DNA of 64,000 bases from JAJXZJ01 sp050012855 (GTDB lineage Bacteria; Verrucomicrobiota; Verrucomicrobiia; Limisphaerales; J093): contig JBEKGJ010000026.1 of assembly GCA_050012855.1 (NCBI GenBank), forward strand, positions 3,607 through 67,606. Direction: 5' to 3'. The notes below the pieces were generated by a model that worked only from the letters and a program-made list of their open reading frames with translations, had not been told where the DNA came from and made no database searches. Both the position numbers and the translations under genes were made by a program. Shown in pieces: positions 40,914 through 50,652 of this stretch. Position 1 is the first letter of the stretch, and each line of letters begins with the position of its first letter.

Positions 40914-42638
40914 TTGAAAAACACAAATCAAGGTAGTGCTGTGAATCCGATCACTCCAAATATCGAACCCAAACCATCAAGCCAACGCCGAAAAAAAGTT
41001 GCCGGAGGTTCCCTTAAAGTGGTTCTGACAGGTCTATTGCTTGCCGTTGCCATCGAGAATCCTGTCCTGGCGCAGACGATTAAAGCGGTGGATGATGGCA
41101 CAGTTCTTAAAGAAATCATTCTCTTTGGCCGTCACAGCATACGCTCCGCCATAACTGCCACAAACAGCTTGAACCAGTGTTCAGCGAATCCTTTCCCCGA
41201 CTTTGTCGGGGTCCCAGTCGGCTACCTGACCCCGCACGGACACCAGGCGGCAGGATTGCTCGGCTCGTACTTCCACGATTATCTGCTCCACGAAGGGCTT
41301 CTGACGGGCGACACCAGTTCCGATCTGGCTCACTCGTATTTCCGCGCCAATGTCATTGAGCGCTCCTACATGACCGCTGCCAGCTTCGGGGCGGCGTTGA
41401 TCCCGGGTGCAAACATACCGGTTCACACCTATAACCCGACGAACCTCGCCGTCGCCGACCCGGTTTTTGATCCCCTTTTGGCAGGGTTCGCGACCGTTGA
41501 CCCGGTGCGCGCCTTGACCGAAGTTCAAGGGGTCTTCGGCAGCGGAACAAACCTGGCGTCCGCCTACAGCGGCGAGCTTTCCCTCATCAGTAAAGTGCTC
41601 TATCCGCCAGGAACACAGCCCCTCTATCCGGGAACATCGCCCACAAACAACGCCCCACCAGGCTCGTTTGATCCAATCACCGTGCCGATCATCCTTACTG
41701 ACAGCGCGCCACTGCCACCGCCACTACCACCGTATTACACGGGAAATGTGATCAATACGGGCGGATTGAATTTGACGGCGGTGGCAGCCGACCCGTTTGT
41801 CATGCAATACGCTGATGGCTTCCCGACCAACGATGTGGGTTGGGGCCGGTTAACGTTGGATGCTCTTTCCCAACAGACCCGGCTTGGCATCCTGCAAATC
41901 AATATTGCCATGCGTCAGCCCTATCTCGACAGGGTGCAGAGCTCGAGCGCCGCCTCCCACATTCTGCGTTCCATGCTTCAGGTCACGGGCGGGGTGCCGC
42001 TTGACGGGGCATTTGGAGACCCCCAATCAGAGGTCCTTGTGATTATCAGTTCCGACGGCTATGTGGCGGGATTGGCGGGACTGCTGGACATGCACTGGTT
42101 GCTTCCCGGCTATCAACCGGACTTCTGCGCTCCTGGAGGGGCGCTCGTTTTTGAACTGCGACAAGTAAGAGCGACTGGACAGTATCTGGTTCGCGCATTC
42201 TATACCGCACAAACCTTCGACCAACTGCGTAATCTGACCCCGCTGACCCTTGAGGAGCCACCGGCAACCATGCAGCTTCTTATTCCAGGCGGCAGCAATT
42301 CAGCCACGAATTTGGACGTCAATTTTAGCACCTTCAGTAATCTGATGAACGAAGCAATTGGCCTGGAATATGTGCAGCCTTTCGAGGAAGAGAATCCGCC
42401 TGGCGTATTAGACCCCTACACCGCCGACAATCCGACAAACATCACGGCCAGCGTCAGCGGCAAAACGCTCACGATCGCGTGGCCGGCCGATCATCTGGGT
42501 TGGATTCTGCAAGCCCTAACTAATGACTTGAGCGCCGGCCAGTGGTTTGATTTGCCCGGCAGCAGCGACGTCAACTCGGTGGCCATCTCCATAAATCCAG
42601 CCAACCCGGCGGTATTCTATCGACTAAGTCGGCCATGA
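40914..42638 (+). CDS. Secreted histidine acid phosphatase-like protein
   Basis: A 574-residue protein with a twin-basic N-terminus and a hydrophobic export segment (VVLTGLLLAVAIENPVLA). ILFGRHSIRSA (Arg73-His74...Arg77) matches the RHGxR active site of histidine acid phosphatases with Gly to Ser, and GYLTPHGHQAAGLLG is the usual next motif. The second active-site motif, normally HD, reads IISSDGYVAGLAGLL, so the proton-donor His is Ser. Activity may be altered. The C-terminus has the same WFDL...FYR segment as neighbouring secreted proteins. It sits between two metallophosphoesterase paralogues, pointing to extracellular phosphate-ester processing. The N-terminal start could also be GTG 40941, which would still keep the export segment. 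Confidence 0.75.
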   Translation: MKNTNQGSAVNPITPNIEPKPSSQRRKKVAGGSLKVVLTGLLLAVAIENPVLAQTIKAVDDGTVLKEIILFGRHSIRSAITATNSLNQCSANPFPDFVGVPVGYLTPHGHQAAGLLGSYFHDYLLHEGLLTGDTSSDLAHSYFRANVIERSYMTAASFGAALIPGANIPVHTYNPTNLAVADPVFDPLLAGFATVDPVRALTEVQGVFGSGTNLASAYSGELSLISKVLYPPGTQPLYPGTSPTNNAPPGSFDPITVPIILTDSAPLPPPLPPYYTGNVINTGGLNLTAVAADPFVMQYADGFPTNDVGWGRLTLDALSQQTRLGILQINIAMRQPYLDRVQSSSAASHILRSMLQVTGGVPLDGAFGDPQSEVLVIISSDGYVAGLAGLLDMHWLLPGYQPDFCAPGGALVFELRQVRATGQYLVRAFYTAQTFDQLRNLTPLTLEEPPATMQLLIPGGSNSATNLDVNFSTFSNLMNEAIGLEYVQPFEEENPPGVLDPYTADNPTNITASVSGKTLTIAWPADHLGWILQALTNDLSAGQWFDLPGSSDVNSVAISINPANPAVFYRLSRP

Positions 42639-42655
42639 TCAACGACCACTATGAA

Positions 42656-42766
42656 GAATTGCAGTCCGCCGACAGTTTGCTCGGACCGTGGAACGACGTT
42701 ACGAACCTCAGTCCATGCGCGATTTCTGTTACGGAGGCTGCGAAATTCTACCGCGCCGCCGAGTAA
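42656..42766 (+). pseudogene. 3' remnant of a third metallophosphoesterase
   Basis: Bases 42656-42766 read ELQSADSLLGPWNDV then AAKFYRAAE and a stop. This is the last 36 codons of a metallophosphoesterase like those at 38940 and 42792, with no corresponding 5' part. Codons are intact but the rest is gone. It marks a lost third paralogue or a recombination scar in the array. Confidence 0.85.
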
Positions 42767-42791
42767 TTGCCCTCTTGGGCAAAAAGCGAAT

Positions 42792-44735
42792 ATGAAACCT
42801 ATGAAGCTAAAGATTATCACAATCATCAGCCTTTCCATTCCCCTATTGCTTCCGGTTTCCGGAAGCGGAGCCGAGCTGGGGACACGCCAGCAGGCGATCG
42901 CGCCGGTCGCCGTAGCGCTTTACACGCCACCGATTTACCCGTCGGACGTCGCCGCATACGCGGTCTATGGCTACAGCGCGTGGCAATGGGGTCCCGGCGA
43001 GGACGAGGGCCGGAAGTTCCTGACGCCAGCCGAATCCACGACCGCAACCAATACGGCGCGGCTTTTGTCTTTCTTCTCCATCAGCGACATTCATATCACC
43101 GACAAAGAATCCCCAGCCCAAGTGCCCTACTTCGGTTGGGACGCGCCGTTTAACGGTTGGTTCACGCCTTTTGCCCCATCACCTTCTCTCTTTTCCCAAG
43201 CCTATTCGCCGGTCATGTTCTCCACACCCCAAGTTCTTGACGCCGCCGTCAGGACCATCAATGCCGTGCATCGTCTGACCCCGTTCGATTTCGGCATTTC
43301 GCTCGGCGATGTTTGCAACTCCTCCCAGTATAACGAACTCCGATGGTTTATTGATGTGATGGACGGAAAGTATATCACGCCCAGTTCCGGCGCTCACCTC
43401 GGCGCCACCAACATTGATTATCAGATGCCCTTTCAGGCCACCGGCATCGACCGCTCCATTCCTTGGTATGAGGTCATCGGCAACCACGATCAGATGTGGA
43501 TGGGCATCCACTACCCGACCGACAAAATCCGTGCGGCGCTGATCGGCACCAACATCCTCAACATGTTCACCAACGTCTTTTTCCCCAATAGCACAGATCT
43601 TACCGGTGAGTATATGGGCGTTGTCGATGGGACCACACCCTACGGCTACGTCATCAAAGGCGGGCTGACGAACAATTTCCCGGTGCCCCCGACCGTCGCA
43701 GCCGATTCGAACCGCCACACTCTCACGACGACGAACTCCTCGACTACGAATTTTATGAGTGAATTCTTCAATACCACATCGTTGCCGGCGGGGCACGGAT
43801 TTACGCAGGCCAACATTGAGAGCAATTCGGCGTGCTATGCGTTCGAACCGATGACGAATGTGGCGATCAAGGTAATCGTGCTCGACGATACCTGCAAAAC
43901 GACTATCCCGGACGAGGTGCTGGAAGCGGAGCTCGCACCGGTCATCGGACAGTCACTTGCCCAGTTGCTCTCATCGGTTTATGCTGGCTACGGCTGGATC
44001 GACCAGGCACGCTATTCCTGGCTTACCAACGAACTGCAGATGGGGCAGGATTCGAACCAGCTCATGATCGTCGCGTGCCACATCCCCGTCAATCCGCAAA
44101 CAGACATTGGCAATCCGAAACCAGTGGGACAGTTCTTCCCACCTAACTATCAAACCGAGACGAACCTGATTGCCACACTCCACAACTATCCGAATCTCAT
44201 GCTTTTGATGGCGGGGCATCGCCATATGAACGTGGTGACACCGCAACCGTCACCTGACCCGGCCCATCCGGAATACGGCTTTTGGGAGGTCGAAACGGCC
44301 TCGCTGCGGGACTTCCCCCGGCAGTTCCGCACCTGGGAGATCCTCCGCAACAGCGACAATACCATTTCCATCAAGACGACCGATGTCGATCCCGTGGTCG
44401 AGCCCGGGTCGCCGGCGGCGAAATCGCTCGGTTACGCCATTGGCGCCTTCCGGATATTTGGTAACGGTGCCCTCGACGATACATCGCCGCATACCTATAA
44501 TGCGGAGCTGGTCAAGCGATTGAGCCCCGCCATGCAGACGAATATCGCCGGTTACGGAGGACCGTTGGGTCATCGCGTGTCCATCGAGAGCAACGGGACT
44601 GGAGTGGTGATCAACTTCCTCGGGGAATTGCAGTCCGCGGATACCATCCTCGGACCGTGGAACGACGTTACGAACACCAGCCCATGCTCGGTGTCGGCTG
44701 CGAGCGGAACGAAGTTCTACCGCGCAGCGGAGTAA
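42792..44735 (+). CDS. Secreted metallophosphoesterase, copy 2
   Basis: A 647-residue paralogue of the gene at 38940. The signal peptide (KIITIISLSIPLLLPVSGSGA) and metal motifs are present: FSISDIHITDKE, ISLGDVCNSSQYNE, VIGNHDQMWMG, VACHIPVN and LMAGHRHMNVV. Compared with copy 1 it has an extra loop after DDTCKTTI (DEVLEAELAPVIGQSLAQLLSSVYAG) and differs near residue 40. The C-terminal segment ELQSADTILGPWNDV...TKFYRAAE is the same kind. ATG 42792 or 42801 are both possible; the second matches copy 1's start. It is the last gene of the phosphatase array, and its stop is about 140 bases from direct repeat copy B. Confidence 0.85.
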   Translation: MKPMKLKIITIISLSIPLLLPVSGSGAELGTRQQAIAPVAVALYTPPIYPSDVAAYAVYGYSAWQWGPGEDEGRKFLTPAESTTATNTARLLSFFSISDIHITDKESPAQVPYFGWDAPFNGWFTPFAPSPSLFSQAYSPVMFSTPQVLDAAVRTINAVHRLTPFDFGISLGDVCNSSQYNELRWFIDVMDGKYITPSSGAHLGATNIDYQMPFQATGIDRSIPWYEVIGNHDQMWMGIHYPTDKIRAALIGTNILNMFTNVFFPNSTDLTGEYMGVVDGTTPYGYVIKGGLTNNFPVPPTVAADSNRHTLTTTNSSTTNFMSEFFNTTSLPAGHGFTQANIESNSACYAFEPMTNVAIKVIVLDDTCKTTIPDEVLEAELAPVIGQSLAQLLSSVYAGYGWIDQARYSWLTNELQMGQDSNQLMIVACHIPVNPQTDIGNPKPVGQFFPPNYQTETNLIATLHNYPNLMLLMAGHRHMNVVTPQPSPDPAHPEYGFWEVETASLRDFPRQFRTWEILRNSDNTISIKTTDVDPVVEPGSPAAKSLGYAIGAFRIFGNGALDDTSPHTYNAELVKRLSPAMQTNIAGYGGPLGHRVSIESNGTGVVINFLGELQSADTILGPWNDVTNTSPCSVSAASGTKFYRAAE

Positions 44736-44873
44736 TGGCGCAAAGGGTCCCGAGTTTTGACACAATTCTTGCGCGCGGTGGGTCCGCACGGTGGTTAAGA
44801 CGATTTTTCCTTCACGCGACGGCTAAAACGTTCCGTGCGGATGACGGCGCGTTGGCGCAGGCCGCGGACAACG

Positions 44874-44942
44874 CACCGGTTTGGCTTTGCCGATCGCGAA
44901 TTTTTCCACGAGCCGCGCCCGCGTGCAACGTCCTTGCGGCAT
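44874..44942 (+). repeat. Direct repeat copy B, ~70 bp
   Basis: Aligns with 38162-38230 in the same orientation; shared blocks are CCGGTTTGGCTTT, GATCGC, CCACGAG and GCCCGCGTGCAACGTC, with about 13 differences in 69 bases. Copy B lies downstream of the GH36 stop, where a leader of the next minus-strand gene would be expected if the array were absent. Confidence 0.7.
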
Positions 44943-44979
44943 CAATCAGCGCATGGTTCGAGGAGAACGCGGAACCGCC

Positions 44980-47493
44980 TCATTTGGCCTGATAGCGCAC
45001 CACCAGGCTGGCGCCGCGCTGCGGCAGGCGCAGTTCAAAATCGGACACCAACTCGCGACCGGTCATCGTCCGATGGGTCCGCTGGCGGTTCTCGTCGCTG
45101 AACTCGACCAGGTAGCGCCGGACCGGCGTCAGGCCGCGCAACCCCGTTTGCAGGACCGGATACGGACACTCGCTGCGCCGAAAGGCGAGCACGATGCCGG
45201 CATCGAGATCAGCCCGATGCAGTTGCCAGGCGGCCAGGGTGTCGTTGCTGATCGAGGCGCGGGTGAGCGGATAGAAGTCGCCGTACCAGAACTTCTGGTT
45301 CTCCTTGACCTCGGCCAGCGCGGCCCGGGCTTCGGTGACGGAAAACTTCTCGTTCAGATAATCGAACTGGGTGATGGCGCCACCCGTGGCGGTGCTGCGT
45401 AGCGTGTAAGCTTTCGGTTCCCATGCACACGCGGTGAAGAGCGGAACGTATTCAGTCAGGCCGAGCGCCTGCACTTGGTCCCAGTCCGCGTGGCCTGGTC
45501 CACAGCCGGTGTCGCTCCGCCAGAGCGGGACGGAGCGCATCAGGGTTTCCAGGTCAATCCGCCGCCCGCCGCTGGCGCAGTTGTCAATCCAGAGTCCCGG
45601 ATGCCGCGCCCGCAACTCATCCCACATCGCGTAATGGCCCTCCACGTAGCGAATCTCCGTGATGCCCTGCCGGTCGGGCGCGTCCGCATGGCGCCAGAAA
45701 TCCAGCGGGTCCAGGTTGAAATCGTTGCGATAGACATCGAGGCCGAACTCGGTGATCCGCTGCGACAACAAGTCCGTCAGCCAGCGGCGCGCCGCCGGTT
45801 CGTTGAGCTTGAACAAACCGCCGTTCGTGCCGCCGAACACGTACTCCGGATGCTCCCGAGCGATCTGGGTGCCCGCGGCCACGCGCTCGGGTTCGAACCA
45901 GAGGAGAAACTGCAGGCCCGCCCGATGAGCGGCATCGCTCACCGGCTTGAGGGCGTTCGGGAAACTCTTCGGCTTGCAGAACCAGTTGCCGACGCCGTTT
46001 GGGAAACCACCCTCGAACCACGCCGCGTCGAACCAATGTGTGTCAGCACCGAGGTCATGCGTGGCCTGGACCGCGCGGAGTTGGCCGGCCTCCGTGCTCC
46101 ACTCGGGACGCGACCAACTGTAGCGGTCGAAGCACTGCGAGGCGACCGGCAGGCGCAACGGCCGGCCGTCCAGCCGCGGCACGTACTCGAAAAGCAGGAG
46201 ACGACGGAAGCGGTTATGGGCCGCGAGACGGTCGCCTTTCCACGGCATCACCAGGATGCGCGGCGTGCGGATCTGTTCGCCGGGACGCAGCCGGAGGTGC
46301 GTTTTCTCCATGCCGGCTTGCAGTCGCGTGGGGCCCGTAGCCGACCGGTCCAGTCGCGCCGCCCACTGCCCGGACCAGCCGATGGCCGTGATGAGGCCTT
46401 CGTCGCCGTACTGCACGTTGAAGAATGGGAAGGTCTGGTTCGAGGGCCGGCCACCGACCGGAGCGAAGGCCAACGACTTGCCCGGTTCCAGTGTTGTGTC
46501 CACCGGCAGGAACGACTGCTCGCCGCAAACGTCGCCGCTGATCTGGTGCAACACGGTTGGCCTGGCGGAATAGCCCGTGCGCAATTGGGCGTCGAGCGCC
46601 TGGACGTTCTCCAGGATCGGCGTGTCCTGCGCTCCGGTGTTTTCAAAATGTAAAACCCACTCGACCGCGGCATAACGCGTGAACGCCGTGACCGCGGCGC
46701 TGACCCGCAGTCCGGTCCGCGCGTCGGCCCATTGCGTCGTGTGAAGGATGCGACCGTTCTCCACCTTCGTCTCCACGCTGCGCTTCCAACGCGGTAACAA
46801 TTCGGCCGAAGGAACACCATCGTACACGAATGAGAACGGAGGGGTGCCCGCGATGAACGGTATCCGGTCCTCGTCCGCCCACGCGATCCGGCCGCCCTCC
46901 AGCATCACCCGCGCGTCCGCCCAATCCGCTTGGTCCCAGCCCGGACCGTCGGGCGTCGAGTCCACCTTGAGCGTGAGGGCCGATGTGCTGCCAGGCAGGG
47001 CCACGTCCACCGGCGCCGGCGCATCGCCGCCTTTCAGCGTCGGCGTGCGGAAAACCTCCTTGCCCCCGACCTCGACACTGAACTGCGCCGACCCGCGTTG
47101 GCCCCCGGTGTCCGCGTTGTTGTCAATGCCGGCGAAGGCATGAAAACCCGTCGCGCCCGGTGGCAGGTGGAGCACGATCTCGCTGTTCGCGTGCGTACCG
47201 AGCCCGTGCGCGAATGCCCGCGCGCCGATCCGGATCGGCGTATCAATGCAGGACTGGCCGAAGCGCAACACGCTGTAATCCTGCCGGCGCACTTCGACGC
47301 CTACGACCGACTCGCGTCCTGGCGGCTTCGCCCCCGTGAAAGCGACGGTGGCCCAGTCGCTGACTTCCCGAACCTCGGCCGCGCCCGCCATGACCGCGTC
47401 CTGCGGCGCGTCCGTCGGAATATCGTTTTCGCTCAGCGCCCAACCGCGCACAGCGATGACCGCGCAGGCCAACGCCAGCAGACTCGACCGCAT
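44980..47493 (-). CDS. Secreted alpha-galactosidase-like GH36 with NPCBM
   Basis: An 837-residue exported enzyme. A signal peptide (RSSLLALACAVIAVRGWALS) precedes an NPCBM carbohydrate-binding domain (about 35-200, with FAHGLGTHANSEIVLHLP), then the GH36/GH-D barrel. GLDVYRNDFNLDP supplies the likely nucleophile Asp591 and WRSDTGCGPGHAD the acid/base Asp661. LWFEPERVAAGTQIAREHPEYVF and IDNCASGGRRIDLETL are typical GH36 segments. It is expected to release alpha-galactose from oligosaccharides. ATG 47493 was chosen because it begins the signal peptide; ATG 47565 would add 24 unrelated residues. It lies upstream (minus strand) of the DUF4838/GH5 pair, with the phosphatase array in between. Confidence 0.85.
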   Translation of the reverse strand: MRSSLLALACAVIAVRGWALSENDIPTDAPQDAVMAGAAEVREVSDWATVAFTGAKPPGRESVVGVEVRRQDYSVLRFGQSCIDTPIRIGARAFAHGLGTHANSEIVLHLPPGATGFHAFAGIDNNADTGGQRGSAQFSVEVGGKEVFRTPTLKGGDAPAPVDVALPGSTSALTLKVDSTPDGPGWDQADWADARVMLEGGRIAWADEDRIPFIAGTPPFSFVYDGVPSAELLPRWKRSVETKVENGRILHTTQWADARTGLRVSAAVTAFTRYAAVEWVLHFENTGAQDTPILENVQALDAQLRTGYSARPTVLHQISGDVCGEQSFLPVDTTLEPGKSLAFAPVGGRPSNQTFPFFNVQYGDEGLITAIGWSGQWAARLDRSATGPTRLQAGMEKTHLRLRPGEQIRTPRILVMPWKGDRLAAHNRFRRLLLFEYVPRLDGRPLRLPVASQCFDRYSWSRPEWSTEAGQLRAVQATHDLGADTHWFDAAWFEGGFPNGVGNWFCKPKSFPNALKPVSDAAHRAGLQFLLWFEPERVAAGTQIAREHPEYVFGGTNGGLFKLNEPAARRWLTDLLSQRITEFGLDVYRNDFNLDPLDFWRHADAPDRQGITEIRYVEGHYAMWDELRARHPGLWIDNCASGGRRIDLETLMRSVPLWRSDTGCGPGHADWDQVQALGLTEYVPLFTACAWEPKAYTLRSTATGGAITQFDYLNEKFSVTEARAALAEVKENQKFWYGDFYPLTRASISNDTLAAWQLHRADLDAGIVLAFRRSECPYPVLQTGLRGLTPVRRYLVEFSDENRQRTHRTMTGRELVSDFELRLPQRGASLVVRYQAK

Positions 47494-47662
47494 GAATGAG
47501 GACGAACCCACCGTCCGCAGGTGCGTCGTGGCCGGCGTGGCAAGAGTATGTTTCGGCTGAAGCATGGGCTGAGTTTACGCCGACGGAGAACCGCGTGAAC
47601 AAGAAAGCGAAACCGCCGTGGCGCGATTCGAGTCCACCCCGGCGATGGGAGTTGCGGCCGCG

Positions 47663-49126
47663 TCAGGGCGCCAGCGATTGGGCGGCAAAATTCGTCAGCG
47701 TGAGCAACTGGTCCGGCAGCACCCCCAACCACAACATGCCGACGATGCAAAAGCCGAGGGCCCAGCGCATCGGACGGGATACTTCAATGGCTTCCGAAGC
47801 GGGCTGCGCCGCCGTCTCCGCCGGCCAGTACATCGCGCGAATCACCCTGAAGTAATAATAAAGGGAGATCACCACACCGATCACGGCCACGCCGGTCAGC
47901 ACGTAGAGCCACGGCTCCGCCGCCGCTGCGGTCAACGCAGCCTTGAGCAGAAGGAACTTACCGACGAATCCGGCCAGCGGGGGCACGCCGGCCAGTGACA
48001 CCATCGCGAGCGCCAGCGTGGCCGCCAGCAAGGGCGAGCGCTCGTGCAGCCCCGCCAGCGACGTCAGGTCGTCCTGGTCCCGGTTGGTGTGCCGGAGCGC
48101 GACGCAGATGACCGCGAAGGCGCCCAGCACGCTGAACAGGTAGCCGGCCAGATAGTACAGGATTGCGCTCACACCTTCGCGGCCCAGCGTCGCCACGCCG
48201 AGCAGCAGGAAGCCCGCGTTGGCGATGCTCGAGTAGCCCAGCAGCCGCTTGAGATTCCGCTGCGGAATCGCGCACAGGACGCCATACAGGATGGTGAGGG
48301 CGGCGAGGACGATGAACAGGCGCTGCCAGCGCTGGCCCAGTGCCGGCACCCCCAGGAACAACACGCGCAGCAGCAGGACAAAACCGGCAGCCTTCGAGCC
48401 GACCGCCAGAAACGCCGTCGTTGGCGTCGGCGCGCCTTGATAGACATCGGGCGCCCAGATCTGGAAGGGCACGACCGCGATCTTGAAGCCCAGGCCGACG
48501 AACACGAGCAGCAGGCCTGCCTGGAGCAGCGGGCTGTCGAGCCAGACCGGCGCGCCTTCCGCGATCCGGGCAAAGTTCATCGTGCCGACGACGCCGTAAA
48601 CGAGCGCGATGCCGTAAACCAGGAAGGCCGAGGACAGCGCGCCGAGAATCAGGTATTTCACGCCCGCTTCGAGCGAGGCGGTCCGCCGGCGCTCGAAACT
48701 CGTCAGCACATAGAAGGTCACCGTGATCAATTCGAGCGCGACGAACAGCAGCGCAAAATCATTGGCCGACGCGGCGAACATCATCCCGGCCAGCGCGAAC
48801 AGGGTCAACGCGTAGTACTCGGCGACGCCGTTCTCGAAACGGTCGGCAAACTCCACCGACATCACCAGCACCAGCACCGCCGCCAGCAGAAAGAAACGAT
48901 GGAAGAACAGCGCAAAGTCGTCGAGGACGATCATGCCGTTGAACGCGGGAACCGGCCGGGCGAGGACGATGGCAAAGCTGGCCAGAAACACGGCGCCCAC
49001 GGCGATGGCCGCAGCGTAACCGAGGCTGCGCTTTTGCGCGGGCGGCGTCCAGAGATCGAGGAGCAGGAGCGCGAGCCCGGCCAGCACCACCGCGGCTTCG
49101 AGGCCGATGGCGAGGAAATTGTTCAT
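47663..49126 (-). CDS. nuoN: NADH-quinone oxidoreductase subunit N
   Basis: A 487-residue, 14-helix antiporter-like subunit of complex I, which helps pump protons. Key features are the helix with FVALELITVTFYVLTSF (conserved Glu), GVKYLILGALSSAFLVYG (conserved Lys), FKIAVVPFQIWAPDVYQGAPTPTTAFLAVGSKAAGF (broken-helix 7/8 region with Lys) and LLGYSSIANAGFLLLG. Length is normal. It overlaps nuoM by 4 bases and is the last gene of the operon. No residue expected in the proton path is missing by eye. Confidence 0.92.
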   Translation of the reverse strand: MNNFLAIGLEAAVVLAGLALLLLDLWTPPAQKRSLGYAAAIAVGAVFLASFAIVLARPVPAFNGMIVLDDFALFFHRFFLLAAVLVLVMSVEFADRFENGVAEYYALTLFALAGMMFAASANDFALLFVALELITVTFYVLTSFERRRTASLEAGVKYLILGALSSAFLVYGIALVYGVVGTMNFARIAEGAPVWLDSPLLQAGLLLVFVGLGFKIAVVPFQIWAPDVYQGAPTPTTAFLAVGSKAAGFVLLLRVLFLGVPALGQRWQRLFIVLAALTILYGVLCAIPQRNLKRLLGYSSIANAGFLLLGVATLGREGVSAILYYLAGYLFSVLGAFAVICVALRHTNRDQDDLTSLAGLHERSPLLAATLALAMVSLAGVPPLAGFVGKFLLLKAALTAAAAEPWLYVLTGVAVIGVVISLYYYFRVIRAMYWPAETAAQPASEAIEVSRPMRWALGFCIVGMLWLGVLPDQLLTLTNFAAQSLAP

Positions 49127-50649
49127 CGCGCGCCCTCCCCCGGCACGGCGCTGGCCGCGACGACCGATGGGGGTCCCACCACGGCCCGCGCCACCGCCAG
49201 CGCCGCGGGTTGGATGCGGTTGGTCAGCAGGCCGGGAAAGCAGCCGAAGATCAGCAGGCCCGCCAGCAGCAGCAGGAATGGCAGTTTGCGCCACAGATGC
49301 GGCGCGTCGGCGATGCCCGCCCAGCGTTCGCGCAAGGGCCCGTGCAACACCACGCGGATGGCCCGCAGCATATACACGGCGCCGACGATCAACGCCGCCC
49401 ACGCGGCGGTCACGACGATGACCGCATGGCCGTGCCACGCGCCGAAGAGCACCATCACCTCGCCGACGAAATTCGCGAAGCCCGGCAGGCCACAGCCGGC
49501 GAACATGGCCAGCACCAGCACGGTGCCGATGAAGGGCAGTTTGCGCAGCAGGCCGCCCATCTGCGCCATCTCCAGCGTGCCCAACTCGCGTTGCAGGTAA
49601 CCGCTGGCGGCGAAGGCGAGCGCCGCGAGCAGCCCATGCGCCACCATCACGACCACCGCGCCGGTGATGCCAATGAAACTCAGGCTGGCGATGCCGAGGA
49701 AGACAAAGCCCATGTGCGCCACGCTCGAATAACCGATCAACTGGTTCAGGTTGCCCTGTCGCATGGCCACCAGCCCGCAATACAGCAGGTTGCCCAGCGC
49801 CAGGATCATGATCAGCGGCGCGGCGTGGCGGGTCGCCTCCGGTAGCAGCGGCAGCGCGAGACGGATCAGGCCGTAAAGACCGAATTTCTTCAGCACGCCG
49901 GCATGCAACATGGCCGTCGAGGTCGGCGCGGCGCCGTAGCCCAGCGGCGCCCACGTGTGGAACGGCCAGAGCGAAACCAGGATGCCGAACCCGACCAGCA
50001 GCAGCGGGAAGATCGCCCGCTGCGTCGCCACCGGCAGCGGATGCGCCGCGGCCTGCCGCGCCAGCTCCACCATGTCAAACGTCCGCGCCCCGGTGGCGAC
50101 ATACAAGGCGATCAGCCCGATCAGCGCGATGAGCGCGCCCAGGCTGAGGTAGATCGTCAGGTTGAAGGTGGCGTAATTCCGGCGTTCCCCGCGGCCCCAC
50201 ACGCCGATCATGATGAACGTCGGCACCAGCGCGAGCTCGTGGAAAAAGTAGAAGAAGAATACGTCGAGCGAGGCGAACGCTCCGAGGATGCCGCCGGTCA
50301 TCACCAGCAGGAGCAAGTAGAATTCCTTCTGCCGCTCGGTGATTTCGTGCGCCGCGCAGGCCGCGGCGAAGCCCACGACCGCCGCCAGCAGCACCAGCGC
50401 CACGTTCAGGCCATCCACCCCCACGTGATACGCGATGCCGAGCGAGGTGACCCACGGGGTGGAGTACTCGAACTGCATGCCCGCCGCCCCGGGCGTGAAG
50501 GCGACGAACAGACGGACCGCGCCGACCAGCGACAGGAAGGTCGTGCCCAGGGCCACCAGGCGGAACAGCACGTTATAGTTCCGCGGCGTCAGCGCAATCA
50601 GCGCGGCGCCAATCAGCGGGCACAAAACGATGAACGTCAGTGATTCCAT
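49123..50649 (-). CDS. nuoM: NADH-quinone oxidoreductase subunit M
   Basis: A 508-residue antiporter-like subunit of complex I. Helix 5 has FFYFFHELALVPTFIMIGVWG (conserved Glu), and the HTWAPLGYGAAPTSTAMLHAGVLKKFGLYGL segment carries the conserved Lys. GYSSVAHMGFVFLG and GYLQRELGTLEMAQMGGLLRK follow. Length and order match the family (about 500). It lies 3 bases downstream of nuoL and overlaps nuoN, so all three large subunits are translationally coupled. Confidence 0.92.
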   Translation of the reverse strand: MESLTFIVLCPLIGAALIALTPRNYNVLFRLVALGTTFLSLVGAVRLFVAFTPGAAGMQFEYSTPWVTSLGIAYHVGVDGLNVALVLLAAVVGFAAACAAHEITERQKEFYLLLLVMTGGILGAFASLDVFFFYFFHELALVPTFIMIGVWGRGERRNYATFNLTIYLSLGALIALIGLIALYVATGARTFDMVELARQAAAHPLPVATQRAIFPLLLVGFGILVSLWPFHTWAPLGYGAAPTSTAMLHAGVLKKFGLYGLIRLALPLLPEATRHAAPLIMILALGNLLYCGLVAMRQGNLNQLIGYSSVAHMGFVFLGIASLSFIGITGAVVVMVAHGLLAALAFAASGYLQRELGTLEMAQMGGLLRKLPFIGTVLVLAMFAGCGLPGFANFVGEVMVLFGAWHGHAVIVVTAAWAALIVGAVYMLRAIRVVLHGPLRERWAGIADAPHLWRKLPFLLLLAGLLIFGCFPGLLTNRIQPAALAVARAVVGPPSVVAASAVPGEGAR

Positions 50650-50652
50650 GGA

